A DNA stretch of 61,982 nucleotides from assembly GCF_903994035.1 (NCBI RefSeq), contig NZ_CAJEWB010000002.1, positions 1-61,982 on the forward strand, read 5' to 3'. A program made the position numbers and the translations under genes. Within the stretch, counting starts at the first letter, position 1, and each line of letters begins with the position of its first letter. Below the pieces are notes generated by a model, which saw nothing but the letters and a program-made list of their open reading frames with translations, ran no database searches and had not been told where the DNA came from. Positions 7,298 through 16,998 of this stretch are shown here, one piece after another. Source of the stretch: Phocicoccus pinnipedialis. Its GTDB lineage: Bacteria; Bacillota; Bacilli; Staphylococcales; Salinicoccaceae.

Positions 7298-10200
7298 ATG
7301 AACAACACCTTAAAACGTGTGTTTATCATGTTAACAGTACTACTGGTTGTGATTGGCTCATTATCGCCGATGGTTTCTGCATCCGAGTTTGATGCGCTAG
7401 ATAGCAAAACAAAACTCGATTTGAAACATGAAGTGAAATTGAGCGAAAAAGATATTGAAAAACAACTGATAGTCGAAGACCAGCTCGATGTATTAAATGG
7501 CCCAGCGACTCTATCGAAAGAATTAGAAGATAGAACGGGTCAAGTGAACGTCATCGTTCATTATAGAGAACCTTCAATTGGTCTTTCAAAAGGTATATCT
7601 GAATCACAAGGAAAAAAATGGTCTAACTTAGACGCAGATAAAGTGCGTCAAAAGATTGAAAAACAACAAGCACAAGCTCAAAAGAGTATGCGATTAAAGA
7701 ACATTAACGTAAACAAAATTCGCGCATTCAACTTAGTTATCAACGCAGAAGCGATGACTGTAGATGCTAAAGATTTACATAAGTTAATCGAACTTCCAGA
7801 GGTTGCTCTAGTAGAGGAAGATCAACTTGTGACACTAGACCCTGAGATTACAGAAAATTTTGTAGGAGATATGAATGACAGTGTTGCAGAAGAAGCAATC
7901 TCAAGTCCATATATCCCAAGCATTTCTCACTTAGGTATTGATAAAGTATGGGAAATTGGAAATAAAGGAAAAGGAATTAAAGTCGGAGTACTCGATACAG
8001 GTATCGACTATAACCATCCTGATTTAAAAGACATTTATAAGGGTGGTCGTAACTATGCAAATGGTTCTGACTATCTAAGCACGCGTGCAGCAGATGATCC
8101 ATATGAAACTGCGCCGTCAGACCGTCCATCTAACCTACCAGAGGTTAACTCGAATGGTAGTGAATATTACACAACTCATGGTACACACGTAGCAGGTACA
8201 ATTGCAGCTCAAAACAATGGGAACTATGGAGTAACTGGTATCTCACCTAACGTTGAGCTTTATGCGTACAGAGTTTTAGGCGCTTACGGAAGTGGATACA
8301 CAAACTGGATTGTAGGCGGAATTGAAGATGCAGTGAAAGACGGCATGGATGTCATCAACCTTTCACTTGGTAACTCTTCACCTGACGAAGCACAAGCAAA
8401 CTCATTTGCAGTAAATAACGCAATGTTACTTGGAACTGTAGCTGTTTCAGCAACAGGTAACTCTGGTCCAAATCGTTCAACAATTGGTGGTCCAGCATCT
8501 GGTGCAATAGGTATCAGTGTAGGAAACACAACTCTACCTGAAGAACAATGGTATGGAGATGTAACATTTAAAGCCGGAGACTATTCTAAAGAATTAAACG
8601 ACGTATTATTCATGACATTCACTATTGGTGAAAAACCAGAAGAACAACTCAATGCGACTGAAGATGTAGTCGTTGTTCCAGGTGTTGGTAATGTCAAAGA
8701 CTTTGAAGGAATCGATGTTAAAGACAAAGTCGCATTAATCCAACGTGGTGAAATTGCATTCGTTGAAAAAGTTTGGAATGCAAGAGACAACGGTGCTAAA
8801 GGTGTTATAATCTATAACTCAGAAACAGGTTCAGGTGCACCGGGTCCTACTGGATTATTCTTAGGACAAGCGTTTGATTACTTACCAACACTCGATGTTA
8901 GCTTAACAGATGGTAAAGAATTTAAAGAAGCAATCGAAAAAAATGGTTCAGGTACAATTGCTTACCGTGCATTTAACGTCAAAGAAGTAGCTGGTGATGA
9001 CGTCAATGATTCATCATCAAGAGGTCCATCAAAACCAAATTTTGATATCAAACCTGACGTAACGGCACCAGGAACTAATATTCTTTCGACAGTACCAGTA
9101 TTCGAAGAATTCGATCCAGAAATGGATTACACATATGCATATGCGCAGTACACAGGTACGTCTATGGCAACACCACATATCACTGCAATCAGTGCGTTAA
9201 TTTTAGAGTTAAACCCTGATTACGATGCATTTGATGTTAAGTCAGCATTATCAAACACAGCAAAACTTTTAGATACGAGCAAGTATGACGTATTTGCTCA
9301 AGGTGCGGGTCTTGTAGATCCTTATCGTGCAGCAACGACAGATACTCTTCTTAAAGTTGAGCATGAAACAACAATGGACTCAGTTCTACATCTTCACACT
9401 CGTGGAACAATGTCATTCGGTGTGATCTCTCTTGGTGAAGATACGTCACGTGAGCTATTAATTGAAAACCGTTCGGGTGTCAGCACAACTTACAACTTTG
9501 AAGTGATGCCTCTTGTTGGGGTTGAGGGTGTAACAATTACACCGAGTGTGAGTAGTGTAACAACTGATGGCACAGCAACAGTAGACTTTACAATTTCAGT
9601 TCCTGAAGGAATTGATGCGGGTACAGAAGTACAAGGATACATCAATGTAACAAGTGATCAAGGCAATTATCAAGTTCCATATGCAGCATTACTCGGTGAA
9701 GAAGTGGTTAACGGCATTGAAACGATTGCACTTAATGACTATCATATCTCACCAAATGGTGATGGTGTATTAGATGAAACAGTACTTACTACAGTATTCG
9801 GTGGCAAGCAAGATATGACTATCTTCGACTATTGGGATTTATTAAATCCTGAAGGTGGTTCTGAGTCCGATGGATATGTGGGTACAATCGCATTCGAAAT
9901 GGGACTTGAAGGTAAACATCAACTTAAAGTAGACGGCTCAATGTATAACATAGAAGATGGCAAACGTGTACCAGGAGAAGTGGCTGACGGTGTCTATACA
10001 GTAGATGCATTTAGCGTATATTCTGGATCTGAATATGATAGCAATTATGATGGGCCAATCTTTATCAAACGTGAAGCGACGAAGGTTGAAGATATTAGTG
10101 TAAATGATAATACAGTAAAACTTACTGTTGATGACCTGTACTTCAACGTTCGTGAACAACTTGAGACAATGTACAATCTAGTTTACGACCCAAATATCTT

Positions 10201-10945
10201 CGTGAAAGGTAAGTACACGTTATCTGATGAAGAAACATTGTCAGAAGGGTTCCTATCTATTGCGAATGAAGGAACTTCAAGCGTAGACTTTAAAGATGTA
10301 ACTGGTGTAAAACACTTAGTGTTTGAATTCCAAGATGCAGCTGGTAACAGTGCATCTTACGAGTACACACTTAACTTTGATGAAGAAACAATTGTGGAAG
10401 GACTTGAGGAATTACCTAAAGATCCAGAAGAACCAGTTTCTGATGCTTATGAACTTAAACTTGCAGACTTACATGCTGCAATTGCAGGTAAAGACAAAAA
10501 AGTCGTTGCGAAAGTTCCGGCACAAGCGGTAGTAGACGGATCTGTAGATGTAAAAGTGAACAAAGATGTAATCAATGCACTTGCAGCTATGAAACATAAC
10601 AAATCATTCGAAATCAATGTTGATGGGTATAGCGTGATTTTATCTCCAAAACACTTCCAAGAATTACAGCATTTAGATTCTGTAACGTTTAACCTGAGCC
10701 ATAAAGCAAGCGAGTACGTATCTCACGTATTTACAGTTGTAGCAACAGGAGAAAATAGTGGAGAAGTCACTGAACTAGTGCTCTCAAACTTTAATGTCGG
10801 AATTCCAGCCACAGGAAATAAATTCAATATCCTATTAGTGGATAGTGGTGATGTACTTAAAGGAAATGGATTATTCGATAAAAAGACAGGACAAATGATT
10901 GTGAAAGAAGTAAACTTTGGTAGCTACGCAGTAATCACTCAATAA
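7298..10945 (+). CDS. Large secreted subtilisin-like (S8) serine protease, Vpr/lactocepin type
   Basis: An extracellular endopeptidase, probably for nutrient acquisition. The start ATG 7298 follows GGGAGG at 7283-7288, giving ~1215 residues; in-frame codons upstream lack a ribosome binding site. In order: a signal peptide ending SPMVSA, an I9-type propeptide (roughly 65-155), and a peptidase S8 domain with Asp233 (VLDTGID), His294 (HGTHVAGT), oxyanion Asn in ATGNSGP, and Ser622 (GTSMATPH). A PA domain is inserted between His and Ser (about 420-540; VALIQRGEIAF). Then come Fn3-like beta domains, a FlgD-like SPNGDGV motif near residue 823, and a C-terminal beta domain. There is no LPXTG signal and no C-terminal hydrophobic anchor, so it is probably released or held non-covalently. 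All catalytic residues are present. Confidence 0.93.
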   Translation: MNNTLKRVFIMLTVLLVVIGSLSPMVSASEFDALDSKTKLDLKHEVKLSEKDIEKQLIVEDQLDVLNGPATLSKELEDRTGQVNVIVHYREPSIGLSKGISESQGKKWSNLDADKVRQKIEKQQAQAQKSMRLKNINVNKIRAFNLVINAEAMTVDAKDLHKLIELPEVALVEEDQLVTLDPEITENFVGDMNDSVAEEAISSPYIPSISHLGIDKVWEIGNKGKGIKVGVLDTGIDYNHPDLKDIYKGGRNYANGSDYLSTRAADDPYETAPSDRPSNLPEVNSNGSEYYTTHGTHVAGTIAAQNNGNYGVTGISPNVELYAYRVLGAYGSGYTNWIVGGIEDAVKDGMDVINLSLGNSSPDEAQANSFAVNNAMLLGTVAVSATGNSGPNRSTIGGPASGAIGISVGNTTLPEEQWYGDVTFKAGDYSKELNDVLFMTFTIGEKPEEQLNATEDVVVVPGVGNVKDFEGIDVKDKVALIQRGEIAFVEKVWNARDNGAKGVIIYNSETGSGAPGPTGLFLGQAFDYLPTLDVSLTDGKEFKEAIEKNGSGTIAYRAFNVKEVAGDDVNDSSSRGPSKPNFDIKPDVTAPGTNILSTVPVFEEFDPEMDYTYAYAQYTGTSMATPHITAISALILELNPDYDAFDVKSALSNTAKLLDTSKYDVFAQGAGLVDPYRAATTDTLLKVEHETTMDSVLHLHTRGTMSFGVISLGEDTSRELLIENRSGVSTTYNFEVMPLVGVEGVTITPSVSSVTTDGTATVDFTISVPEGIDAGTEVQGYINVTSDQGNYQVPYAALLGEEVVNGIETIALNDYHISPNGDGVLDETVLTTVFGGKQDMTIFDYWDLLNPEGGSESDGYVGTIAFEMGLEGKHQLKVDGSMYNIEDGKRVPGEVADGVYTVDAFSVYSGSEYDSNYDGPIFIKREATKVEDISVNDNTVKLTVDDLYFNVREQLETMYNLVYDPNIFVKGKYTLSDEETLSEGFLSIANEGTSSVDFKDVTGVKHLVFEFQDAAGNSASYEYTLNFDEETIVEGLEELPKDPEEPVSDAYELKLADLHAAIAGKDKKVVAKVPAQAVVDGSVDVKVNKDVINALAAMKHNKSFEINVDGYSVILSPKHFQELQHLDSVTFNLSHKASEYVSHVFTVVATGENSGEVTELVLSNFNVGIPATGNKFNILLVDSGDVLKGNGLFDKKTGQMIVKEVNFGSYAVITQ

Positions 10946-10956
10946 TATTTAAAATG

Positions 10957-10991
10957 AAACCTCACTGACCTCATGGTCTGTGAGGTTTTTT
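10957..10991 (+). terminator. Terminator of the S8 protease gene
   Basis: A long imperfect hairpin: AAACCTCAC / GTGAGGTTT enclosing GACC-TCAT-GGTC, followed by a T-run. Confidence 0.85.
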
Positions 10992-11040
10992 GTGTTCTAG
11001 AAAAACAGCTAATATACATGCACATTATCAAGCAATAATT

Positions 11041-11086
11041 AAAAATAAAAAACACCCTACACATTGGTTAACCAACATGAAGGGTG
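11041..11086 (-). terminator. Terminator of trhO
   Basis: Read on the minus strand, CACCCT and AGGGTG flank the 12-bp palindrome TTGGTTAACCAA and are followed by a T-rich tract (plus-strand A-run 11041-11052). It lies 16 bases past the trhO stop codon. Confidence 0.8.
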
Positions 11087-11101
11087 AATTTCTATGGTAT
11101 T

Positions 11102-12085
11102 CTATTTCCTCGGACCAACTTGATCTAAGTTAGAAAAGTCACTATTTCTCATTGATTCTAATCGTTCTTCTACGATGTCTTGAGGTAAGTTATATTTCAT
11201 GATATATCTGTTTCTTGGGTGTTCAGCACATTCCATTGAGCATGCGCCAAGATGTTTATCTTGGTTTTCTTCTGAACAAAGAATTTGTGCGTTACATTCT
11301 GGGTTTGCACAATTTACATAGCGTTCACATGGCGTACCGTCGTAGTAGTCCTTACCTACGATTGTTGGGTTCACTTGATTGATTGGTACTGTAAGTCTTT
11401 CGTCGAAGACGTACATTTTACCATCCCAAAGCTGTCCTTGTGATGCAGGGTTCTTCGCGTAAGTTGCGATTCCTCCGTGGAGTTGGCCGATGTTTTCACC
11501 GATACCTTCACGTTTTAGCCACCCTGAGAATTTCTCACAGCGAATACCGCCCGTACAGTACGTTAGTACACGTTTTCCTTCAAATAATTCTTTGTTTTTT
11601 AACACCCATTCCGGTGTATCCCTGAAAGTAGTCACATCTGGTTTGATTGCGCCTCTAAAGTGGCCAACATCATACTCATAGTCGTTACGTACATCAAGTA
11701 CAACAGTGTTTTCATCTTGTATTGCTTCATACCACTCTTCAGGAGTTAGATAGTCACCAGTGATTTCATGTGGGTCAATGTCTTCTTCGAGGCTTAGGTT
11801 AACAAGCTCTGGACGCGGACGGCAATGCATCTTTTTAAATGCGTGATTGTTTGCTTCGTCAATCTTGAACGGCATGTCCTTAAACATTGGGTGATTGTTC
11901 ATGTATTCAATGTATCGTTCAGTCTGTTCAAAATCTCCTGAAACAGTTCCGTTGATACCTTCTTGTGCAACTAAAATTCTTCCTTTTAGTCCAAGGTCCT
12001 TACAAAACTTTAAATGCTCCGCAGCAAATGTCTCAGGATCCTCGATCTTCACATAATGATAGTACAATAATACACGGTATTTCAT
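11102..12085 (-). CDS. trhO: tRNA uridine(34) hydroxylase TrhO (rhodanese family)
   Basis: Predicted to catalyse oxygen-dependent 5-hydroxylation of U34 in tRNA, as E. coli TrhO/YceA and B. subtilis YbfQ do. The 327 residues comprise an N-terminal ferredoxin-like domain with QEGINGT, a central rhodanese domain with active-site loop CTGGIRCEK (about 180-190), and a C-terminal cysteine-rich region ([27 protein letters not shown]) typical of Firmicute members. It is monocistronic on the minus strand with a terminator downstream; GGAGA in the region just upstream serves as ribosome binding site. Confidence 0.92.
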   Translation of the reverse strand: MKYRVLLYYHYVKIEDPETFAAEHLKFCKDLGLKGRILVAQEGINGTVSGDFEQTERYIEYMNNHPMFKDMPFKIDEANNHAFKKMHCRPRPELVNLSLEEDIDPHEITGDYLTPEEWYEAIQDENTVVLDVRNDYEYDVGHFRGAIKPDVTTFRDTPEWVLKNKELFEGKRVLTYCTGGIRCEKFSGWLKREGIGENIGQLHGGIATYAKNPASQGQLWDGKMYVFDERLTVPINQVNPTIVGKDYYDGTPCERYVNCANPECNAQILCSEENQDKHLGACSMECAEHPRNRYIMKYNLPQDIVEERLESMRNSDFSNLDQVGPRK

Positions 12086-12237
12086 ATTAAATTTTCTCCT
12101 ATCTAGAAATAATTGCAGGTTACTTTAGATAGCCTTGCAGTTCACTATTATACTATAAAATTCTAAATAATAATATAAAATGTTTATTGATTGAGGGACT
12201 TAATGATACGGTTATGATGAAAGAAAGGAGTCTTATT

Positions 12238-12390
12238 ATGAAGTTTGAATCATTACTCAATATTCAATTTCCAATTATACAAGCAGGGATGGCTAACGTG
12301 TCTGGAGACGCGCGTGAACTAATCCAACCAGGTCTTGATAGCGGAAGCAGTCTTAAGGTCGTTAATTCACTCATAAATTTGGTACACTAA
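12238..12390 (+). pseudogene. Remnant of a nitronate monooxygenase-like gene (internal deletion)
   Basis: A 50-codon frame starts MKFESLLNIQFPIIQAGMAN, the FMN-binding N-terminus of 2-nitropropane dioxygenase/nitronate monooxygenase proteins (normally ~320-360 residues). After about 20 residues the homology breaks, and the last ~25 residues (IQPGLDSG, LKVVNSLINL) resemble the extreme C-terminus of that family. An intact AAAGGAG precedes the ATG. The simplest reading is one large in-frame deletion that removed the barrel. It cannot be a functional oxygenase. The link of the tail to the family is weaker than that of the head. Confidence 0.6.
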
Positions 12391-12418
12391 ATGTAATGAT
12401 TATAAAGGAAGTGACACT

Positions 12419-13057
12419 ATGGATGTTGAAGTTTACTTAGATACATCTTGCCCATTTTGTTATATAGGGAAACGCAACTTAGAAACGGCATTGAAAGAAT
12501 TTGGTGAAGATAAGTTTAACGTTATTTATAAGAGTTTTGAACTAGATAACCAAGCAGAAAAGTACCCGACAAAGTCGTTATATGAAACATTAGCCATGCG
12601 TTATAATAGTACAGAAGAAGCGGTTAAAGAAAACAATAAACCGCTTATTTCTAATGCAAAAAAAATTGGTATTACATTAAATCTAGATAATATTGTACCT
12701 TCAAACACACGCGATGCGCATCGTTTAATTAAATATGCAGCAGAGACAGGACACGAACATGACGTTTTAGAAGCACTTTATTATGCGCATTTTACTGAAA
12801 ATAAGAATCTCGCAGATTTCGAAACCCTTGTAGAAATTGCGTCTAATAACGGATTAGATGCAAATAAGACTCGTGTGATGTTAAAAGATGCTTCGATATA
12901 CACAGAAGAAGTGATTGCAGATGAAAACTATGCATACGTGCTTGGTATTCAAGGTGTACCTTTCTTTATTTTTAATAAAACACATGCACTGAATGGTGCA
13001 CGTGAATCACAACATTATATAGATGCGATCCTCCAGGCATCAGGAGATGAAAAATAA
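12419..13057 (+). CDS. DsbA-family oxidoreductase (FrnE-like)
   Basis: A cytoplasmic thioredoxin-fold protein of the FrnE/2-hydroxychromene-2-carboxylate isomerase branch. The 212 residues carry a CPFC redox motif (Cys11, Cys14) in the first beta-alpha unit, an inserted helical domain, and the late GVPFFIFN cis-proline motif typical of the family. No signal peptide is present, so it is not an extracytoplasmic DsbA. It follows the nitronate monooxygenase remnant after 28 bases and is ended by a strong hairpin that begins within its last codons. Substrate unknown. Confidence 0.85.
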   Translation: MDVEVYLDTSCPFCYIGKRNLETALKEFGEDKFNVIYKSFELDNQAEKYPTKSLYETLAMRYNSTEEAVKENNKPLISNAKKIGITLNLDNIVPSNTRDAHRLIKYAAETGHEHDVLEALYYAHFTENKNLADFETLVEIASNNGLDANKTRVMLKDASIYTEEVIADENYAYVLGIQGVPFFIFNKTHALNGARESQHYIDAILQASGDEK

Positions 13058-13085
13058 CCGATTTACAGTGTAAATCGGTTATTTT
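13051..13085 (+). terminator. Terminator of the FrnE-like gene
   Basis: A 16-bp perfect stem AAAATAACCGATTTAC / GTAAATCGGTTATTTT with loop AGT. The stop codon lies inside the left arm. The flanking A/T runs suggest it can act in both directions. Confidence 0.88.
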
Positions 13086-13143
13086 CTCATATAAAGTGTG
13101 TAAATCAACCGAAAACACAAACGTTATATATTAAAATATAAAT

Positions 13144-13156
13144 AAAGTTCGCTTAT
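13144..13156 (-). promoter_or_regulatory. PurR box (PurBox) before purE
   Basis: On the minus strand ATAAGCGAACTTT matches 12 of 13 positions of the PurR recognition sequence AWWWCCGAACWWT. A second, much weaker CCGAA element lies on the plus strand at 13109-13113, which would give the inverted arrangement known from Bacillus. It sits 62 bases before purE. No purine riboswitch motif is visible in this leader. Confidence 0.6.
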
Positions 13157-13218
13157 TTATATTTTTAGGCTCGAGAGTATGGTATATTTATTATGAATTT
13201 AAAAACGAGGTGGAATAA

Positions 13219-13701
13219 ATGGTCGTCAGTATCGTTATGGGCTCATCATCAGATTGGCCAACGATGAAAAAAGCGAAAGACATTCTAGTGAAATTTGGAG
13301 TTGAAGTACGTACAGAAGTAGTCAGTGCCCATCGAACTCCAATCAAAATGGTGGAATACGCACAATGTGCTAAAGACAAAGGGATCGATGTAATTATTGC
13401 TGGCGCTGGTGGTGCTGCACACTTACCAGGCATGATTGCAAGCATGACTCACGTTCCAGTGATTGGTGTTCCGATTCAGTCTAAATCACTGTCAGGTTTA
13501 GATTCACTCTACTCAATTGTACAAATGCCAGGAGGCGTACCTGTTGCTACAATGGCGATCGGTGAAGCTGGTGCTACAAATGCCGGATTATTTGCAGCAA
13601 AGATCCTATCACTGTCAAACCCAGAACTCTATGAAAAATTAAGTGTATATACAAAAGAACTCGAACAAAAAGTGGAGGATATGCAAGATGACCTCAAATA
13701 G
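13219..13701 (+). CDS. purE: N5-carboxyaminoimidazole ribonucleotide mutase PurE
   Basis: Rearranges N5-CAIR to CAIR in de novo purine synthesis. At 160 residues it is class I Pur[11 protein letters not shown] at the N-terminus, the SAHRTP loop near residue 39, and [12 protein letters not shown] near residue 75. The ATG follows ACGAGGTGG. It is the first gene of the pur operon, and its 3' end overlaps purK by 14 bases. Repression by PurR is likely from the upstream box. Confidence 0.97.
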   Translation: MVVSIVMGSSSDWPTMKKAKDILVKFGVEVRTEVVSAHRTPIKMVEYAQCAKDKGIDVIIAGAGGAAHLPGMIASMTHVPVIGVPIQSKSLSGLDSLYSIVQMPGGVPVATMAIGEAGATNAGLFAAKILSLSNPELYEKLSVYTKELEQKVEDMQDDLK

Positions 13702-14809
13702 AATATATCCAAATCAAACGATCGGCATCATCGGAGGCGGACAGCTCGGGAAAATGCTAGCTCAAAGTGCGTTGCGCATGGGATATCGCGTGGCGATTTT
13801 AGACCCTTCGGAAGACGCACCAGCTAAGTCGTCGTGTCATGAATTTATTTGCGCGGACTTCAGCGACAAAGATGCGCTACTAAAACTCGCAGAAATGTCT
13901 GACGTTCTGACGTATGAGTTTGAAAACATCGACGCAGAGCTGCTCACAACACTCGTAGATACATACTACGTACCACAAGGTGCAAAAACAGTGCTCACAC
14001 TACAAAATAGAGACGATGAAAAACGCACGATCTCCGACTCAGGTGCACGCATCGTACCTTACAATAATATAAAAACAAAAACAGACTTACTCGAATTCAT
14101 CGGACGAGAAGATTACCCAGTCATCGTTAAGACTGCAACAGGAGGATATGATGGTAAAGGTCAATATCTCGTCGAACAAGAATCAGATATGGATGACATT
14201 CCTTTCGGTGAAACAGAACTCATAGTAGAGAAATATTTAGAGTTATACGGAGAAGTGTCACTTACAGTGTCACGTAACGTCGACGGTCAAACAGTATTTT
14301 TCCCACTACAAGAGAACTTACACAAAAACCAGATTCTTTACCGCACAATTGTGCCATCAAGAATTAAACTCTTCGACGAAGCAAAAGAACAAGTTGCAAT
14401 GATCCTTGAGAAGCTCCATTTTGTTGGCTCATTCACTGTAGAATTCTTTGTCGATAAAAACATGACACTCTACGTGAATGAAATCGCACCAAGACCTCAC
14501 AACTCAGCACACTATTCAATAGAAGGGTGTAACATCAGTCAGTTCGATGCGCATATCTTAGCGATCTGTAACCATCCGTTACCGAAAGTTCATTTATTAG
14601 AAGATTCGATAATGCTAAACTTGCTTGGCAAAGACTTAGACAGATTAGAAAATACGTTATTCGATCATTCAGACTGGCATGTGCATCTTTACGGTAAGAC
14701 AGATCGTAAGCCTGAACGTAAGATGGGCCACGTGACAATTTTGACTGAAGACATAGAAAACACATTAGACGTTTTAGAAAGCACATTTTTTAAGAAAAAA
14801 TTTAAATAA
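13688..14809 (+). CDS. purK: N5-carboxyaminoimidazole ribonucleotide synthase PurK
   Basis: An ATP-grasp enzyme that carboxylates AIR to N5-CAIR with ATP and bicarbonate. About 373 residues from ATG 13688, which is preceded by GGAGG (13674-13678) at nine bases; an upstream in-frame ATG has no such signal. [11 protein letters not shown] near residue 13 is the nucleotide-fold start, and the ATP-grasp region carries [13 protein letters not shown] and the metal site [14 protein letters not shown]. Only 23 bases separate it from purL, where purC, purS and purQ would normally lie. Confidence 0.96.
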   Translation: MTSNRIYPNQTIGIIGGGQLGKMLAQSALRMGYRVAILDPSEDAPAKSSCHEFICADFSDKDALLKLAEMSDVLTYEFENIDAELLTTLVDTYYVPQGAKTVLTLQNRDDEKRTISDSGARIVPYNNIKTKTDLLEFIGREDYPVIVKTATGGYDGKGQYLVEQESDMDDIPFGETELIVEKYLELYGEVSLTVSRNVDGQTVFFPLQENLHKNQILYRTIVPSRIKLFDEAKEQVAMILEKLHFVGSFTVEFFVDKNMTLYVNEIAPRPHNSAHYSIEGCNISQFDAHILAICNHPLPKVHLLEDSIMLNLLGKDLDRLENTLFDHSDWHVHLYGKTDRKPERKMGHVTILTEDIENTLDVLESTFFKKKFK

Positions 14810-14832
14810 AAACCGTACCTTGGAGGAACATA

Positions 14833-16998
14833 ATGACTAAATTTAATGAACCAACACCAGCTGAAGTAAAAGAGCAAAAGCTATATTTGAACATGGGACT
14901 AAGAGAAGATGAATACAAAAAGATAGTAGAACTATTAGGCCGTGAACCAAACTACACTGAAGCGGGAATCTTTGCATCAATGTGGAGTGAGCACTGTTCA
15001 TATAAAACTTCTAAGACCTTTTTACGTCAGTTCATGACTGAAGGCGAACGTGTACTAATGGGACCTGGTGAAGGTGCTGGAGTAGTAGATATCGGGGACA
15101 ACCAGGCAGTTGTATTTAAAGTTGAATCACACAACTCACCATCAGCAGTAGCACCATTCCACGGTGCAGGTACTGGTATCGGTGGTATTGTTCGTGACAT
15201 CGTATCAATAGGCTCAAAGCCAATCGCACTCGTAAACTCGCTTCGTTTTGGTGAGCTTGATAACGACAACAGTAAATGGTTATTAAAAGAGGCAACAGAT
15301 GGCCTTGCATACTATGGTAATACAATTGATATCCCAGCAGTGACTGGTGAAACTGAATTTGACAGTGCCTTCCAAGGACGTCCACTTGTAAACGCTATGG
15401 CTGTAGGGTTAATTGACCATGATGATATTCAAAAAGGTCTTGCTAAAGGTGTCGGTAACAAAGTGATATACGCAGGCCTCGAAACGGGTAAGGACGGAAT
15501 TTTAGGCGCATCATTCTCTTCTGAAGAACTTGGTGAAGATCGTAAAGTAGAAATTCCGGACACGCAAGAAGGTTACCCTGAAGTTGGTAAAAAGTTAATG
15601 GAGTCAACGCTTGAAGCAATCAAACATCCGAAACTCATAGGTATTCAAGACATGGGTGCGGCTGGTTTAACGTCTTCTTCTGCTGAAATGGCAGCTAAAG
15701 GTGGGCACGGCTTAGTACTTTACTTAGACCAAGTACCAGTCGATGACGAAACAATTTCACCATTTGAAATGATGCTTTCTGAAACACAAGAAAGAATGTT
15801 ACTTGTTGTTGAAGATGGTTCAGAAGAAGAATTCTTAGAAATCTTTAGAAGGCACGGTCTACCAACAGCGGTCATTGGTGAAGTAATAGAAGGCGATGCA
15901 TTAAAACTTTACTACGAAGGAGAATTATATGCAGATCTGCCAACTGAGCACTTAGAGAATGCGCCTGAGTACATTTTAGAATCAGAACCAATCGAGCAAG
16001 ATGAACTAAGAACAGACTTCAGTAACGAAGACCTAGAAAAAGTATTCATAGAACTAATGGGTCATCCAACTCTTGGAGACAAGAGCTACATTTACTCTAA
16101 ATTCAATAGTGGAGATAAAAACACACTCCAAGGTTCAGGTTTTGGAGGCGCGATTGTTCAAATCGGTGATAGCAACAAAGCAATCTCAGTAGCAATCGAC
16201 GGTAAAGGCCGTTACGTTTACTCAGATCCATACAATGGTGGTAAAGAAACGATTCTTAACGCGTTCAGAACAACAATTGCAACTGGTGCGGTGCCAATCG
16301 GTTTAACAGATGGATTAAACTTCGGTAACCCAGAAAATAAAAAGATGTACTACACAATCAGCGAATCAACTAAAGGTATGGCTGAAGCGGGCAAAGCATT
16401 AAACATCCCTGTTATATCAGGTAACGTATCTCTATACAACGAGACAAAAGACGGTCCAGTACACCCAACACCAATCATTGGTATGGTTGGGTTAATCGAA
16501 GACTCTACTTACTTACAAGATGCTTGGATTGATAACGGTGACAGCATCTACCTAGTAGGTGAATTAACAGAGCAGTTCAACGGAAGTCAGATTGAGAAAC
16601 TCGTTGATGGTGTTGCGCGTCGTGGGGAGCGTGTCGTTGATCTTAAAACAGAGTTAGAGCGTGGCAACACATTACGTGAAATGCTCGTAGCAGGAGACTT
16701 AAAGAAAATCGCACCGATTGCACGCGGTGGATTTATCATTAAACTTGCTCAACTTGCGAGTGCATATGACTTAGGAGTGGACGTGAGTGTCGACGTTCGT
16801 GCAGATTTATTATTTGCAGAGACTCCAGGAACATACATTGTTGTTGGTAAAAAAGGACTAAACATTAAAGATGGTATTGAAATCGGAACAGTTGGTGGAG
16901 ATGACTTTAAAGTATCTGCACAAAACTTTGAATTATACATGAAACAAGAGAAAGTTAAAGGACTTTGGGGAGGCGCAATCCCAGAATGTATGAATTAA
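14833..16998 (+). CDS. purL: Phosphoribosylformylglycinamidine synthase subunit PurL (small form)
   Basis: Synthetase subunit that converts FGAR to FGAM using ATP and ammonia. At 721 residues this is the small Firmicute PurL, which works as a complex with PurS and the glutaminase PurQ. Conserved blocks include SMWSEHCSYK near residue 52, VFKVESHNSPSA near 98, IQDMGAAGLTSSS near 273 and GLTDGLNFGNPE near 490. Neither purS nor purQ is in the operon or elsewhere in this window, so the partners must be encoded elsewhere or be missing. The ATG follows TTGGAGGA. Its stop codon overlaps the purF start. Confidence 0.97.
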   Translation: MTKFNEPTPAEVKEQKLYLNMGLREDEYKKIVELLGREPNYTEAGIFASMWSEHCSYKTSKTFLRQFMTEGERVLMGPGEGAGVVDIGDNQAVVFKVESHNSPSAVAPFHGAGTGIGGIVRDIVSIGSKPIALVNSLRFGELDNDNSKWLLKEATDGLAYYGNTIDIPAVTGETEFDSAFQGRPLVNAMAVGLIDHDDIQKGLAKGVGNKVIYAGLETGKDGILGASFSSEELGEDRKVEIPDTQEGYPEVGKKLMESTLEAIKHPKLIGIQDMGAAGLTSSSAEMAAKGGHGLVLYLDQVPVDDETISPFEMMLSETQERMLLVVEDGSEEEFLEIFRRHGLPTAVIGEVIEGDALKLYYEGELYADLPTEHLENAPEYILESEPIEQDELRTDFSNEDLEKVFIELMGHPTLGDKSYIYSKFNSGDKNTLQGSGFGGAIVQIGDSNKAISVAIDGKGRYVYSDPYNGGKETILNAFRTTIATGAVPIGLTDGLNFGNPENKKMYYTISESTKGMAEAGKALNIPVISGNVSLYNETKDGPVHPTPIIGMVGLIEDSTYLQDAWIDNGDSIYLVGELTEQFNGSQIEKLVDGVARRGERVVDLKTELERGNTLREMLVAGDLKKIAPIARGGFIIKLAQLASAYDLGVDVSVDVRADLLFAETPGTYIVVGKKGLNIKDGIEIGTVGGDDFKVSAQNFELYMKQEKVKGLWGGAIPECMN

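Noticed and set aside
10323-10532. Overlapping plus-strand frame within the protease gene
   Set aside because: It is a shifted frame inside a clearly coding region, without a ribosome binding site or any recognisable motif.
12187-12237. Upstream extension of the nitronate monooxygenase remnant
   Set aside because: Family similarity begins at the ATG at 12238, which carries its own AAAGGAG signal.
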